Origin: Bog-756 sp963704585
Lineage (GTDB): Bacteria; Actinomycetota; Acidimicrobiia; Acidimicrobiales; RAAP-2
Direction: 5' to 3'
Assembly (NCBI GenBank): GCA_963704585.1
Contig: OY969919.1
Location: 372,001-436,000 of the forward strand
DNA length: 64,000 bases
Shown: positions 8,584 through 16,805 of the stretch, in pieces
How the letters are laid out: each line of letters starts with the position of its first letter
Position numbering within the stretch: position 1 is the first letter of the stretch
Program-made: the position numbers and the translations under genes
The notes under the pieces: model-generated
What the model saw: only the letters and a program-made list of their open reading frames with translations
The model's database searches: none
Told to the model about the DNA's origin: nothing

Positions 8584-8606
8584 GCTTCCTCGTCCTACAA
8601 GTGTTT

Positions 8607-8613
8607 TAGGCTA
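8607..8613. promoter_or_regulatory. Shared symmetric -10 element TAGGCTA (infC / DUF1844)
   Basis: On the plus strand TAGGCT is followed by seven bases and then the GTG of the DUF1844 gene, a leaderless arrangement. On the minus strand the same bases read TAGCCT and would start the infC operon near 8600. The same heptamer serves the menB/menE pair at 54166. Confidence 0.55.
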
Positions 8614-8619
8614 CCAGTC

Positions 8620-9117
8620 GTGAGCTCGTTGTGGACACCCGGTGGAGAGCGACCCGTCGGTCCACCCCCTTCGCCGGGTCCTGGCTCGCAGCCGCCGGGT
8701 CCTGGCGTGCCGACCGGTTCGCAGTCGGAGGTCGATCCCGAGGTCCTCGCCGAGCAGGTCGAGGCGATGCGAGCGGAGCTCGCCTCCGCACCGGTCGAGG
8801 TCGTCGTCGCGAACCACTGCTACGGCCTCTTCGAGCTGGCCGCGGTCTACCTCTCACAGCAGCCCCCCCTGCTCCCCCAGGCGCGCCTGGCGATCGACGC
8901 CCTGGCCTGCCTCGTCGAGGGACTCGACGACCGGCTCGGCGAGGCGGCACCCCAGCTCAAGGACGCGCTGAGCCAGCTCCGGCTCGCCTACGTGCAGATC
9001 GACGGTGCCCAGCGCGTCGGCGCCGAGGCGGCATCCACGCTCGGTGCGAACGGAGGGGCCGCGACCGGATCCCCGGCGGAGGCCGGGACCGGCCCGCCGA
9101 CCGACCCGGAGGCGTGA
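8620..9117 (+). CDS. DUF1844 family protein
   Basis: 165 residues. After a Pro/Gly-rich N-terminus of about 40 residues, the DUF1844 core is clear: VVVANHCYGLFELAAVYLSQ, LPQARLAIDALACLVEGL and LKDALSQLRLAYVQI. An Ala/Gly-rich tail follows. The family is usually found divergent from infC in actinobacteria, as here; its biochemical role is unknown to me. The GTG start at 8620 has no ribosome binding site but lies seven bases after TAGGCT, so the mRNA is probably leaderless. Its stop overlaps the next start (GTGA), linking it to the MFS gene. Confidence 0.85.
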   Translation: MSSLWTPGGERPVGPPPSPGPGSQPPGPGVPTGSQSEVDPEVLAEQVEAMRAELASAPVEVVVANHCYGLFELAAVYLSQQPPLLPQARLAIDALACLVEGLDDRLGEAAPQLKDALSQLRLAYVQIDGAQRVGAEAASTLGANGGAATGSPAEAGTGPPTDPEA

Positions 9118-10934
9118 CCGGCCCCACGGCCGACGGCCCGTCCGGCCCGACCGGTGCCGACGGCACGGGTGTGCCGACGACCGCGGGCGGCGTCGACGCG
9201 TCCCGTGTCCGCAGCTTCATCGGGCTTTCGATCGGGCTCGTCGGTCCCCGCGCCAATCTCGCGGTGTCCGGCGTGCTCATCACCCTCTTCGTGCAGCAGC
9301 GCGCGTCGGGGGCGCTGGCCGTCACGTTCGCCCTCACCGCCGACCGATTGCTCAGCTGGCTCACCTATCCGGTCGCCGGACGGCTGAGTGACCGCACACG
9401 GAGCCGGGTCGGCCGGCGGACCCCGTACATGGCCGGGAGCCTCATCGTCATGGGGATCGCGACCTGGATGTTCACCGTGGTGCAGGGCTACTGGCTGCTC
9501 GTCCTCATGATCCTGATCGCCAGCCAGGCGGCGTCGGTGTTCACCCTCACCAACGTCGCGGTGGTCCCCGAGGTGTTCGGGAGGAGCCGGTGGATCAAGG
9601 CGCTCCTGCTCACCACCGCGCTCGGCACCATCGCCAGCCTCGCGATCAAGGGCACGGTCATCGCGTCGTGGAAGCAGAGCGACCCTGCGACGTGGGATCT
9701 CCCCTTTCAGGTGGCCGCGGGGATCATGATCGCCGTCGGACTCCTCGTCCTGGTCCTCGTCCGTGAAGCGCCCGCCGCCGCGGCCGGCGCCGAAGCAGAC
9801 CGTCGCCAGCGCGCCCGGCCGGCGCGTGACGAGCTGCGCGACATCCTCGCGGGGCCGAACGCCAAGGTGCTCGTCGCCGGATCGCTCCTCTTCTGGGCGG
9901 GCGTCGGCTCGACCGCGTACGTGGCGATCCTCTTCTTCCAACGGGTCCTCCACGCCGGCGCGAGCGCGCAGACCGTCGCGGGCCTCGCCACCGGGCTGCC
10001 GGCCTTCGTCCTCGGAATCGCCCTCGGTGTGCCGCTGAGCCGCTGGCTCTCCCCGATGCAGCTCGCGATCGGTGCGCCGTTCGTCGGCGCGGTGCTCGCC
10101 GGCGTGCAGTACTTCGACACCCACCTCTGGCAGGCCGTGGTGCTCAGCTACATCGGCGCACCGTTCGTCGGCGCGTACATCATCGTCCTCGCGCCGCTCC
10201 TCCTCCAGCTGCTCCCGCGGGCCGGCGGCCTCGGGGAGCGGCTCGGCGTCCTGCTCGCGCCCTTCAACCTGTGCAGTGTGGTGCTCGCGTACGTGGCGGC
10301 GCTGGTAATCGACCGCACCGGCAACTACCGCCTCATCTGGCTCTTCCCGGCGGTGACCGGGCTCGCACACGGGATCGTGAACTGCTGGCTCAGGTTCCCG
10401 GAGCGGCGCGCTTCGAGCCCCGACATGGTCAAGCGTCTCTGGGAGTGGAGCGTCGTCCAGGCCGAGTCGATGGCCGAGACGGGCATCGTGACCGGGCTAC
10501 TCGCCGCCCCGCTGCTCGGGGTGGTCACCGAGGAGGACGCGGACAGTGCGGTCGTGATCGACATGGCTCGCAACATCCTCGGCAATCCCTACGAGGATCT
10601 CGACGACGGGGCGCCGCAGCTCGAGCCCGCCGACGACGGCAGGTCCGGGGAAGCCCCGCCGGGTCAGGACGGTGACGGCCCGCCGGGTCAGGACCGCGAC
10701 GGACCGTCGGAGGTCTCCGGCGAGTGCCAGCTGGGCGGCGGGCCGACGGCCGGTCTCGGGAGCGGCGAGCGGAAGTCCGGATGGGGCGACGCGTCGGGCG
10801 CGACGCCGGATCCTGCCGGTTCGCCTCCGGGTCCGACCGCGGTCCCCGACGGCGGCACGGTGGTGGGAGGGACGCCCGACGGCGGCGTGGGCTCTCCCGA
10901 CGACGGGGAGCTCGGGGGCGCACCCGAGGGCTGA
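9114..10934 (+). CDS. MFS transporter with low-complexity C-terminal tail
   Basis: 606 residues. The first 30 are Gly/Thr/Pro rich; about twelve hydrophobic segments follow. The loop 2-3 signature is GRLSDRTRSRVGRRTPYMAG, like the sugar/cation-symporter (GPH/SLC45-like) branch of the major facilitator superfamily. Substrate cannot be told. After about residue 480 the protein becomes a soluble tail rich in Asp, Gly and Pro (PPGQDGDGPPGQDRDGP). The last 247 bases overlap, in antisense, the tail of the cold-shock-like gene. GTG start overlaps the DUF1844 stop, so the two are co-translated. Confidence 0.85.
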   Translation: MTGPTADGPSGPTGADGTGVPTTAGGVDASRVRSFIGLSIGLVGPRANLAVSGVLITLFVQQRASGALAVTFALTADRLLSWLTYPVAGRLSDRTRSRVGRRTPYMAGSLIVMGIATWMFTVVQGYWLLVLMILIASQAASVFTLTNVAVVPEVFGRSRWIKALLLTTALGTIASLAIKGTVIASWKQSDPATWDLPFQVAAGIMIAVGLLVLVLVREAPAAAAGAEADRRQRARPARDELRDILAGPNAKVLVAGSLLFWAGVGSTAYVAILFFQRVLHAGASAQTVAGLATGLPAFVLGIALGVPLSRWLSPMQLAIGAPFVGAVLAGVQYFDTHLWQAVVLSYIGAPFVGAYIIVLAPLLLQLLPRAGGLGERLGVLLAPFNLCSVVLAYVAALVIDRTGNYRLIWLFPAVTGLAHGIVNCWLRFPERRASSPDMVKRLWEWSVVQAESMAETGIVTGLLAAPLLGVVTEEDADSAVVIDMARNILGNPYEDLDDGAPQLEPADDGRSGEAPPGQDGDGPPGQDRDGPSEVSGECQLGGGPTAGLGSGERKSGWGDASGATPDPAGSPPGPTAVPDGGTVVGGTPDGGVGSPDDGELGGAPEG

Positions 10935-11263
10935 CCGGGGACGGTCTCGCTCGCGGGGACCGGCAGCGGCGCCGTCGCCGCGCTGACCCCGAGAGTCGCG
11001 CCGGGGGTGCCAACACCCGGCAGCGGTCGCACCGACCGGGCCTCCGGCCGACCGAGGCGTCCCGCCGCGACGACGAAGGCGACCACGGTGCCCACGGCGA
11101 TCGTGCGGGTGCCGTCGGTGACGGCCGTGCAGTGGAACGGGAGCCGCAGGCCCTCGCCGTGCTCGATCACCCCGATGCCCCGGTCGTCGTCGAACTCGGC
11201 GACGTCCCCGATGAGGGGCTCCCCTCCGGGCGGCACGAACGGCTCGGCGCGTTCGGGATCCAT
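10688..11263 (-). CDS. Cold-shock-domain-like protein with Pro/Ser/Gly-rich tail
   Basis: 191 residues. Residues about 15-80 form an OB-fold cold-shock-like domain: GDVAEFDDDRGIGVIEHGEG, LPFHCTAVTDGTRTIAVG and a closing AAGRLGRPEARSVRPL. Proteins like this occur next to hisG in other actinobacteria. The aromatic RNP motifs of true CspA are reduced, so nucleic-acid binding is only inferred. The remaining 110 residues are Pro/Ser/Gly/Thr rich, and the final part overlaps the MFS tail in antisense. ATG at 11263 has GCAGGAG six bases upstream. It follows hisG by 19 bases. Confidence 0.7.
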   Translation of the reverse strand: MDPERAEPFVPPGGEPLIGDVAEFDDDRGIGVIEHGEGLRLPFHCTAVTDGTRTIAVGTVVAFVVAAGRLGRPEARSVRPLPGVGTPGATLGVSAATAPLPVPASETVPGQPSGAPPSSPSSGEPTPPSGVPPTTVPPSGTAVGPGGEPAGSGVAPDASPHPDFRSPLPRPAVGPPPSWHSPETSDGPSRS

Positions 11264-11282
11264 CCGGAGCTCCTGCAACCGA

Positions 11283-12179
11283 TCAGTGGACGATCTTCGA
11301 GAGGGTGAGCTCGATGATGTCGGTCGCCCCCCGGTCCCGCAGCGCGGGGATCAGCACGTTGATCTTCGACTTGGGCACAACGGTCTCGACCGCGAAGCCC
11401 CCGCCGCCGAACAGCTCCGAGACCGTCGGGGCCCGCAGCGACGGGAGCAGCTCGATGACCGCGTCGAGTTGGTCGGCCGCGACGTTGAGCTTCACCAGCA
11501 CCTTGCCCCTCGCCTCGAGCGCGCCCTGCAGGAGCGTGAGCAGCTGACCCATGGCGTGGCGCTTGTCGGGATCCGCGGCGGCCTTCGGATTGGCGATGAG
11601 TTCGGTGTGGGAGACGAGGAGCGTCTCGAGGATCTCGAGGCCAGCCGCGCGCAGGGCGCGGCCGGTCTCGGTGATCTCGACCACGCAGTCGGCGATGTCG
11701 GGCACCTTCGCCTCGGTCGCGCCGTAGGAAAGGCTCACGTCCGCGAGGACCCCGTGGTCCTCGAAGTACCGCCGGGTGAGCTCGGGGTACTCCGTCGAGA
11801 CCCGCAGCGCGCCCGACGCACTTTTCGCCGCGGCCGCGAGGTCGGCCACCGAGCGGACCGACGAGCCGGTCGGGACGGCGAGCACGACGCGGACCGGGTT
11901 GGCGGTGGCCTTCGAGTACTCGAGCACGCCGAGCGACGTGACGTCGCTGCCGCGCTCCACGATCCAGTCGCGACCGGTGATCCCGAGGTCGAAGAGGCCG
12001 TCGGCGACGTAGAGGGGGATCTCCTGGGGGCGCAGGATGCGCACCTCGTCGATGCGCGGGTCGTCGATCGTCGCGCGGTAGTCGACTTCGGACGACCGGG
12101 TGACCGCCAAGTCGGCGGCGGCGAAGAGGTCGAGGGTGGCTCGCTCGAGGGAGCCCTTCGGCAGGACGAGACGGAGCAC
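11283..12179 (-). CDS. hisG: HisG, ATP phosphoribosyltransferase (long form)
   Basis: First step of histidine synthesis, ATP + PRPP to phosphoribosyl-ATP. 298 residues, the long self-regulated form. Starts VLRLVLPKGSLERATLDLF; DLGITGRDWIVERG and RVSTEYPELTRRYFEDHG are in the catalytic domains. The C-terminal region (VLVKLNVAADQLDAVIELL, PKSKINVLIPALRDRGATDI) is the ACT-like histidine-binding domain. The GTG at 12179 lies two bases after the ribH stop, so it is expressed with the riboflavin genes, an arrangement known in actinobacteria. Confidence 0.97.
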   Translation of the reverse strand: MLRLVLPKGSLERATLDLFAAADLAVTRSSEVDYRATIDDPRIDEVRILRPQEIPLYVADGLFDLGITGRDWIVERGSDVTSLGVLEYSKATANPVRVVLAVPTGSSVRSVADLAAAAKSASGALRVSTEYPELTRRYFEDHGVLADVSLSYGATEAKVPDIADCVVEITETGRALRAAGLEILETLLVSHTELIANPKAAADPDKRHAMGQLLTLLQGALEARGKVLVKLNVAADQLDAVIELLPSLRAPTVSELFGGGGFAVETVVPKSKINVLIPALRDRGATDIIELTLSKIVH

Positions 12180-12181
12180 GG

Positions 12182-12751
12182 TCAGCTCCGCCCGACCGCG
12201 AAACCCACGCCGTGCGGCGCCGTCGCGTCACCGACGCCCGCGAGCACGGCGGCGGTCGCGAGCGCCGTCCGCGCCGCCTCGCGCCCCTTGTTCTCACTGT
12301 CGGGACCCGATCGCGCGAGCGCCTGCTCGACGGTGTCCGTCGTGAGGACGCCGAAGACCACCGGGATCCCCGCGTCCAGCTGCACGCGCTGGAGTCCGGC
12401 GGCGCACTGGCCCGCGACGAAGTCGTAGTGGCCCGTCTCGCCCCGGATCACCGCGCCGAGGCAGATCACCGCGTCGACCGAGCCGCTCGCCGCGAGCCGC
12501 TGCGCGACGAGCGGGAGCTCGAAAGCGCCGGGCGCCCACGCGACGACCACCGAGCCGGGGTCGACCCCGGCCTCCTCGAGCCCGTCGAGTGCGCCGGTGA
12601 GGAGGCGGTCCGTGATCCCGCCGTTGAACTCGGCGCACGCGACGGCGATCCGGCACGGACCGGCGCCGTCTCCGTCGAGCGAGGTCCTGACGCGCACCGT
12701 GGCCCGCGCTTTGGCGTCGTCCGGCAGCGCCGTCCGGTCAGAGGACGTCAT
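12182..12751 (-). CDS. ribH: RibH, 6,7-dimethyl-8-ribityllumazine synthase
   Basis: Condenses dihydroxybutanone phosphate with the ribitylaminouracil intermediate. 189 residues with a 33-residue N-terminal extension. Active-site stretches are AEFNGGITDRLL, GAFELPLVAQRLA and CLGAVIRGETGHYDFV, with the catalytic His in the last. The start overlaps the end of ribBA by 14 bases. Confidence 0.97.
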   Translation of the reverse strand: MTSSDRTALPDDAKARATVRVRTSLDGDGAGPCRIAVACAEFNGGITDRLLTGALDGLEEAGVDPGSVVVAWAPGAFELPLVAQRLAASGSVDAVICLGAVIRGETGHYDFVAGQCAAGLQRVQLDAGIPVVFGVLTTDTVEQALARSGPDSENKGREAARTALATAAVLAGVGDATAPHGVGFAVGRS

Positions 12752-13958
12752 CGAGGCCCTCGAGCAGGTGCCCCATCCGCTCGCGCTTGGTCCGCAGGTA
12801 CTCGATGTTCTCCGGCGTGGGCGCGGACTCGATGCCGACCCGCTCCACGATGTCGAGGCCGAACCCCTCGAGACCGCCGTACTTGGTCGGGTTGTTGGTC
12901 ATGAGCCGCATGGTGGTCACCCCGAGATCCACCAGGATCTGCGCGCCGATGCCGTACTCGCGGGAGTCCGCCGGCAGCCCGAGCTCGAGGTTGGCGTCGA
13001 CGGTGTCGAACCCCTCCTCCTGCAGCTGGTAGGCGCGCAGCTTGTGCGCGAGACCGATGCCGCGGCCCTCGTGGCCGCGCAGGTAGACGAGGACGCCGGA
13101 GCCGTGCTCGGCGATGGCCTCCATCGCTCCGCGCAGCTGGGGTCCGCAGTCGCACCGCTTCGAGCCGAAGACGTCGCCGGTCAGACACTCGCTGTGGACC
13201 CGTACGAGCACGTTGGGCTTGCCGTCGACCTCGCCTTTCACCAGTGCGACGTGGTGTTCGCCATCGAGGACGGACTCGTACGCGTCCGCGGTGAACTCGC
13301 CGAAGTCGGTCGGGATGACCGCGGTCGCGATGCGCCGAACGAGCTTGTCCTTGTGGCGCCGGTAGCGGATGAGGTCGGCGATCGAGATCAGGTGCAGCCC
13401 GTGGGTCCTCGAGAACTCCTCGAGCTCCGGCAGCCGGGCCATCGACGTCTTGTCCTTGCTCACGATCTCGCAGAGCACTCCGGCCGGTGCCCGCCCCGCC
13501 GCCCGGGCGAGGTCGACCGCTGCCTCGGTGTGGCCGGCACGCTTGAGAACCCCGCCGGGCCGGTAGCGGAGCGGGAACGTATGGCCCGGACGGTTGAAGT
13601 CGCTCGGGCGGGCGTGGGTGTCGACCAAGGCCTTGATGGTGGCCGCGCGGTCCGAAGCGGAGATCCCCGTGGAGGTGCCGTGCCGGTAGTCGACGCTGAT
13701 GGTGAACGCCGTGCGTTGGACCTCGGTGTTGGCGGTCACCATGGGCGGCAGGTCGAGTTGCTCGACGCGGTCGGGCGTGAGCGGAACGCAGATGAGCCCC
13801 GAGGTGTGGGCGAGGAAGAATGCGATCTTCTCGGGCGTGACCGCGTCCGCGGCCATGATGAGGTCGCCCTCGTTCTCACGGTCCTCGTCATCGACGACCA
13901 CGACGATCTCGCCACGCGCGACCGCCTCGATCGCCGCCTCGACGCTTGAGAAGGGCAT
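12738..13958 (-). CDS. ribBA: RibBA, DHBP synthase / GTP cyclohydrolase II
   Basis: Bifunctional riboflavin enzyme of 406 residues. The N-terminal half is 3,4-dihydroxy-2-butanone-4-phosphate synthase (VDDEDRENEGDLIMAADAVT; RPGHTFPLRYRPGGVLKRAG). The C-terminal half is GTP cyclohydrolase II, with the zinc cysteines in HSECLTGDVFGSKRCDCGPQ and the motif LRGHEGRGIGLAHKLRAYQL. Start at ATG 13958, MPFSSVEAAIEAVARGEIVV, with AGGA just upstream. No riboflavin synthase gene (ribE) lies between ribD and ribBA, where it is usually found. Confidence 0.97.
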   Translation of the reverse strand: MPFSSVEAAIEAVARGEIVVVVDDEDRENEGDLIMAADAVTPEKIAFFLAHTSGLICVPLTPDRVEQLDLPPMVTANTEVQRTAFTISVDYRHGTSTGISASDRAATIKALVDTHARPSDFNRPGHTFPLRYRPGGVLKRAGHTEAAVDLARAAGRAPAGVLCEIVSKDKTSMARLPELEEFSRTHGLHLISIADLIRYRRHKDKLVRRIATAVIPTDFGEFTADAYESVLDGEHHVALVKGEVDGKPNVLVRVHSECLTGDVFGSKRCDCGPQLRGAMEAIAEHGSGVLVYLRGHEGRGIGLAHKLRAYQLQEEGFDTVDANLELGLPADSREYGIGAQILVDLGVTTMRLMTNNPTKYGGLEGFGLDIVERVGIESAPTPENIEYLRTKRERMGHLLEGLDDVL

Positions 13959-14077
13959 CGATCCTGTGTCTCCCTCTGTCCTCTGCCCCGGCGCGTCCGC
14001 TGCGCCGCAGGCCCCGGCCACCGGGTCGTGGCCCTCACTTCCAGTGTCGGCTCGGAGCCGGTCCTCTCCTGAGGAGG

Positions 14078-14100
14078 AATTCGGCGCCGATCGGCGAATT
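14078..14100. repeat. AT-containing inverted repeat at the ribD 3' end
   Basis: AATTCG ... CGAATT arms flank a nearly self-complementary GC core (CGCCGATCGGCG). The repeat ends on the first base of the ribD stop codon. It may be a transcript-end hairpin or a protein-binding site before ribBA. A GGCCAC/GTGGCC hairpin follows in the ribBA leader. Confidence 0.35.
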
Positions 14101-15133
14101 CAGCCCTCGCCGGCGCTTAGCTCGACCCGCAGATCGCCCCCCAGGCTAGTCAGGGACCGCACCGCGCCCCGCCAGAACGCCTCCACCGAGGGTGCGCCCG
14201 GGCCGGCGAAGGCCGCCCGGCCGTCGTCGCCCCCGGCGAGTGCCGGGGCGAGGTACAGCACGTAGCGGTCGATAAGACGGGCGGCGTGGAGGTCGTGGGC
14301 GACGGCCGCGCCGCCCTCGACGAGCCGCGGGTGATCCCGCGTCGGCCGAGCTCGTCGAGCACCTCGCGGAGGTCCCCGCCGAGCTCGAGCGCGGGTCGGA
14401 CGGCCGCCCCGGGAGGGACGCGCCCGAGCACGACCCGCAGCGGCTGCTGGTCGGGGCCGCGGTGGAGCGGGTCCTCGGGAGGCAGGCGCACGGTCAGGTG
14501 CGGGTCGTCGGCGCGCACCGTCCCGGCGCCGACCACGATCGCGTCGGAGCGGGCTCGCAGGCGGTGTGCGTCGAGTCGCGCGGCCTCGCCGGTGATCCAC
14601 CGGCTCGAACCGTCGGACGCGGCGATCCGCCCGTCGAGCGTCATGGCCAGCTTGAGGACGACCTCGGGCCTCCCGGTCCGCCGGTGCGTGCGGTACCCCG
14701 AGAGCTGCTCGGCCACCGCGTCGGCCTCGACGCCGGTCGTGACCTCGACCCCCGCCGCCTCGAGCGCGGCGATGCCGCGACCGGCGACCTGCGGGTCGGG
14801 GTCGACGATCCCGACGACGACCCGCGCGACGCCCGCCGCGACGATCGCATCGGTGCACGGCGGCGTCCGTCCCTGGTGGCAACAGGGCTCGAGCGTCACG
14901 AAGAGCGTCGCACCGCGGGCCTCGGCATCGGCGTGCCGGAGCGCGGTCACCTCCGCGTGCCGGCCGCCCGGCGGCGCGGTGGCCCCGGTGAACCCCTGCC
15001 CCTCCCGACCGGTGACCACGACGGCGCCGACCGCGGGGTTGGGCGCGGTCGTCCCGACGACCCGTTCGGCAGCGCCCAGCGCCCGCCGCATCCAGAAGGG
15101 ATCGGTGCCCGCCTCGACGGGGTCGGCGCTCAG
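14100..15133 (-). CDS. ribD: RibD, riboflavin-specific deaminase/reductase, frameshifted, probable CTG start
   Basis: Deaminates and reduces the pyrimidine intermediate of riboflavin synthesis. The N-terminal deaminase has the zinc motif HAEVTALRHA with LEPCCHQGRTPPCTDAI. The C-terminal reductase has LKLAMTLDGRIAASDGSSRW. At 14324-14331 the frame breaks: after GRRGITR the true continuation LVEGGAAVAHDLHAARLIDR is in another frame, and one added base joins them (344 residues in total). No ATG, GTG or TTG exists upstream of the ATG at 15091, yet conserved DPFWMRRALGAAE begins earlier. The CTG at 15133 overlaps the rpe stop (CTGA) and supplies it. Confidence 0.9.
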
Positions 15134-15825
15134 GGCCGCTCGCCTGCCACGGCCGCGCGTGCGGCATCGAGGATGACCCCCGCCGCCCCGAGGGGGTCGG
15201 GATCCGCGAAGACGGCCGATCCCGCGACGAAGACGTTCGCACCCGACCGGGCCGCCTCCGCGACCGTCCGCTCGTCGATCCCGCCGTCGACCTCGACGTC
15301 GACCGCCAGACCCGCCGCCTCGACCGCGTCGCGCACCTTGCGCACCTTGGGCAGCACCTCTGCCATGAACGACTGCCCGCCGAAGCCCGGGAACACGGTC
15401 ATGCAGAGCACGAGGTCGACGTCGGCGAGGTAGGGCTCGAGGGCCTCGAACGGGGTGTCCGGGTTGGCCGCGAGACCGACCCGCAGGCCGAGCTCGCGCA
15501 TCAGGTCGACGAGCGCGGCCGTCTCACCGACCTCGACGTGGACGGTGCAGCCGTCCGCGCCGGCGTCGCGGAACGCCTCGAGGTAGCGCGCCGGCTCGCT
15601 GATCATGAGGTGCGTGTCGAAGTAGAGGCGGGTGTGGGCTCGAAGCGACGCGACCACGGGCGGGCCGATCGTGAGGTTGGGGACGAAGTGGCCGTCCATG
15701 ACGTCCACGTGCAGCCACTCGGAGCCGGGCGCGACCAGCTCGATCGCGTCGGCGAGGCACCCGAAGTCCGCCGAGAGGATCGACGGGGCCACCCGGAGCC
15801 GGTGACCGTCAGGTGGGTGCGCCAT
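15130..15825 (-). CDS. rpe: Rpe, ribulose-phosphate 3-epimerase
   Basis: Pentose phosphate TIM-barrel epimerase, 231 residues. Metal and substrate motifs are APSILSADFGCL, WLHVDVMDGHFVPNLTIGP, MTVFPGFGGQSF and VEVDGGIDERT. ATG at 15825 has no ribosome binding site but sits eight bases after TAGGCT, so it is probably the start of a leaderless rpe-ribD transcript. RsmB (fmu), which lies between fmt and rpe in mycobacteria, is absent here. Confidence 0.97.
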   Translation of the reverse strand: MAHPPDGHRLRVAPSILSADFGCLADAIELVAPGSEWLHVDVMDGHFVPNLTIGPPVVASLRAHTRLYFDTHLMISEPARYLEAFRDAGADGCTVHVEVGETAALVDLMRELGLRVGLAANPDTPFEALEPYLADVDLVLCMTVFPGFGGQSFMAEVLPKVRKVRDAVEAAGLAVDVEVDGGIDERTVAEAARSGANVFVAGSAVFADPDPLGAAGVILDAARAAVAGERP

Positions 15826-15833
15826 GCCGGGCG

Positions 15834-15839
15834 AGCCTA
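15834..15839 (-). promoter_or_regulatory. Candidate leaderless -10 (TAGGCT) for rpe
   Basis: TAGGCT followed by eight bases and the rpe ATG; the transcript would begin at or beside the start codon. Confidence 0.45.
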
Positions 15840-15865
15840 CCGGCGCGTATGGCAGAGGCCGCTGC

Positions 15866-16759
15866 TCACACGCCGAGGCGCTCTCCGGGTGCGGGGCGCA
15901 CGCCGCGCAGCCACTCGGCCGCGGCCATCGGACGCTTGCCCTCCGGCTGCACGGTGAGCAGCCGGAGGCGGGTCGATCCGCCGGCCACCACCTCACTGCC
16001 GAGCAGCGAGCCGGGGGGAGCGCCGTCGGCCGGCATGCCCATGTCGCCCCTGCCCGACGCCGCCTCGAGGACACGCAGCCGCCGTCCGCGGAAGGTCGTC
16101 CAGGCGTTGCCCACCCGCACCACGCGCCGGAGCTGGAGCGCTCGCACCTCCCAGTCGAGCTCGAGCTCGCCGGACCGGATCTTCTCTGCGTAGGTCGGCG
16201 TGCCCGCCTGGTCGCGCGCGGTCCCGAGGCCGGCGGGCCCTTCCGCGAGGCATTCGTCGAGGAGCTCGCAGCCGAGCCCGACGAGGCGGGCACGGAGCTG
16301 ATCGGCGGTCTCCTCCTCGCCGATCACGGTCGAGCGCACCGCGTAGACGCCACCCGTGTCGAGGCCGGCCTCGACGGCCATGAGGCAGACGCCAGTCTCC
16401 GCGTCGCCCTCGAGGATCGCCCGCTCGACCGGCGCGGCCCCCCGCCAGCGCGGCAGGAGGGAGAAGTGCAAGTTGACCATCGGGAGCTGCTCGAGCACGG
16501 CGGTCGGGATGATCCGCCCGTACGCCACGACGACGCCGAGCTCGGCGCCCACACCGACCGCGTCGTCGAGCACCGAGGTGACCGGCAGGCCGAGGTCGTT
16601 CGCCGCGGCCTTGACCGGGCTCGGCGAGGGTGCGCCGCCACGCCCGCGTCGGGTGTCCGCCCGGGTCACGACGAGCGACACGTCGTGGCCGGCGTGCACC
16701 AGGGTCTCGAGGGGCGGCACCGCGGACGCCGGCGTGCCGAGGTAGACGAGCCGTGCCAT
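15866..16759 (-). CDS. fmt: Fmt, methionyl-tRNA formyltransferase
   Basis: Formylates initiator Met-tRNA. 297 residues, MARLVYLGTPASAVPPLETL at the start. The catalytic region is MVNLHFSLLPRWRGAAPVER with Asn and His in the expected places, then GDAETGVCLMAVEAGLDTG. The C-terminal OB-like domain follows (LQLRRVVRVGNAWTTFRGRR). Lies between def and rpe; a -10-like TAGCGT is eight bases before the ATG. Confidence 0.96.
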   Translation of the reverse strand: MARLVYLGTPASAVPPLETLVHAGHDVSLVVTRADTRRGRGGAPSPSPVKAAANDLGLPVTSVLDDAVGVGAELGVVVAYGRIIPTAVLEQLPMVNLHFSLLPRWRGAAPVERAILEGDAETGVCLMAVEAGLDTGGVYAVRSTVIGEEETADQLRARLVGLGCELLDECLAEGPAGLGTARDQAGTPTYAEKIRSGELELDWEVRALQLRRVVRVGNAWTTFRGRRLRVLEAASGRGDMGMPADGAPPGSLLGSEVVAGGSTRLRLLTVQPEGKRPMAAAEWLRGVRPAPGERLGV

Positions 16760-16767
16760 CGGCGGCG

Positions 16768-16773
16768 ACGCTA
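16768..16773 (-). promoter_or_regulatory. Candidate leaderless -10 (TAGCGT) for fmt
   Basis: TAGCGT, eight bases, then the fmt ATG at 16759; no Shine-Dalgarno sequence. Confidence 0.4.
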
Positions 16774-16805
16774 CCAAGCGGTCGCCGGAGCCCTCCGGGT
16801 CGTCG

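Noticed and set aside
13959..14099. Possible FMN riboswitch upstream of ribBA
   Set aside because: The conserved GGGTGAAATTC-type core and CCGGCGGT elements are absent; only simple inverted repeats are seen.
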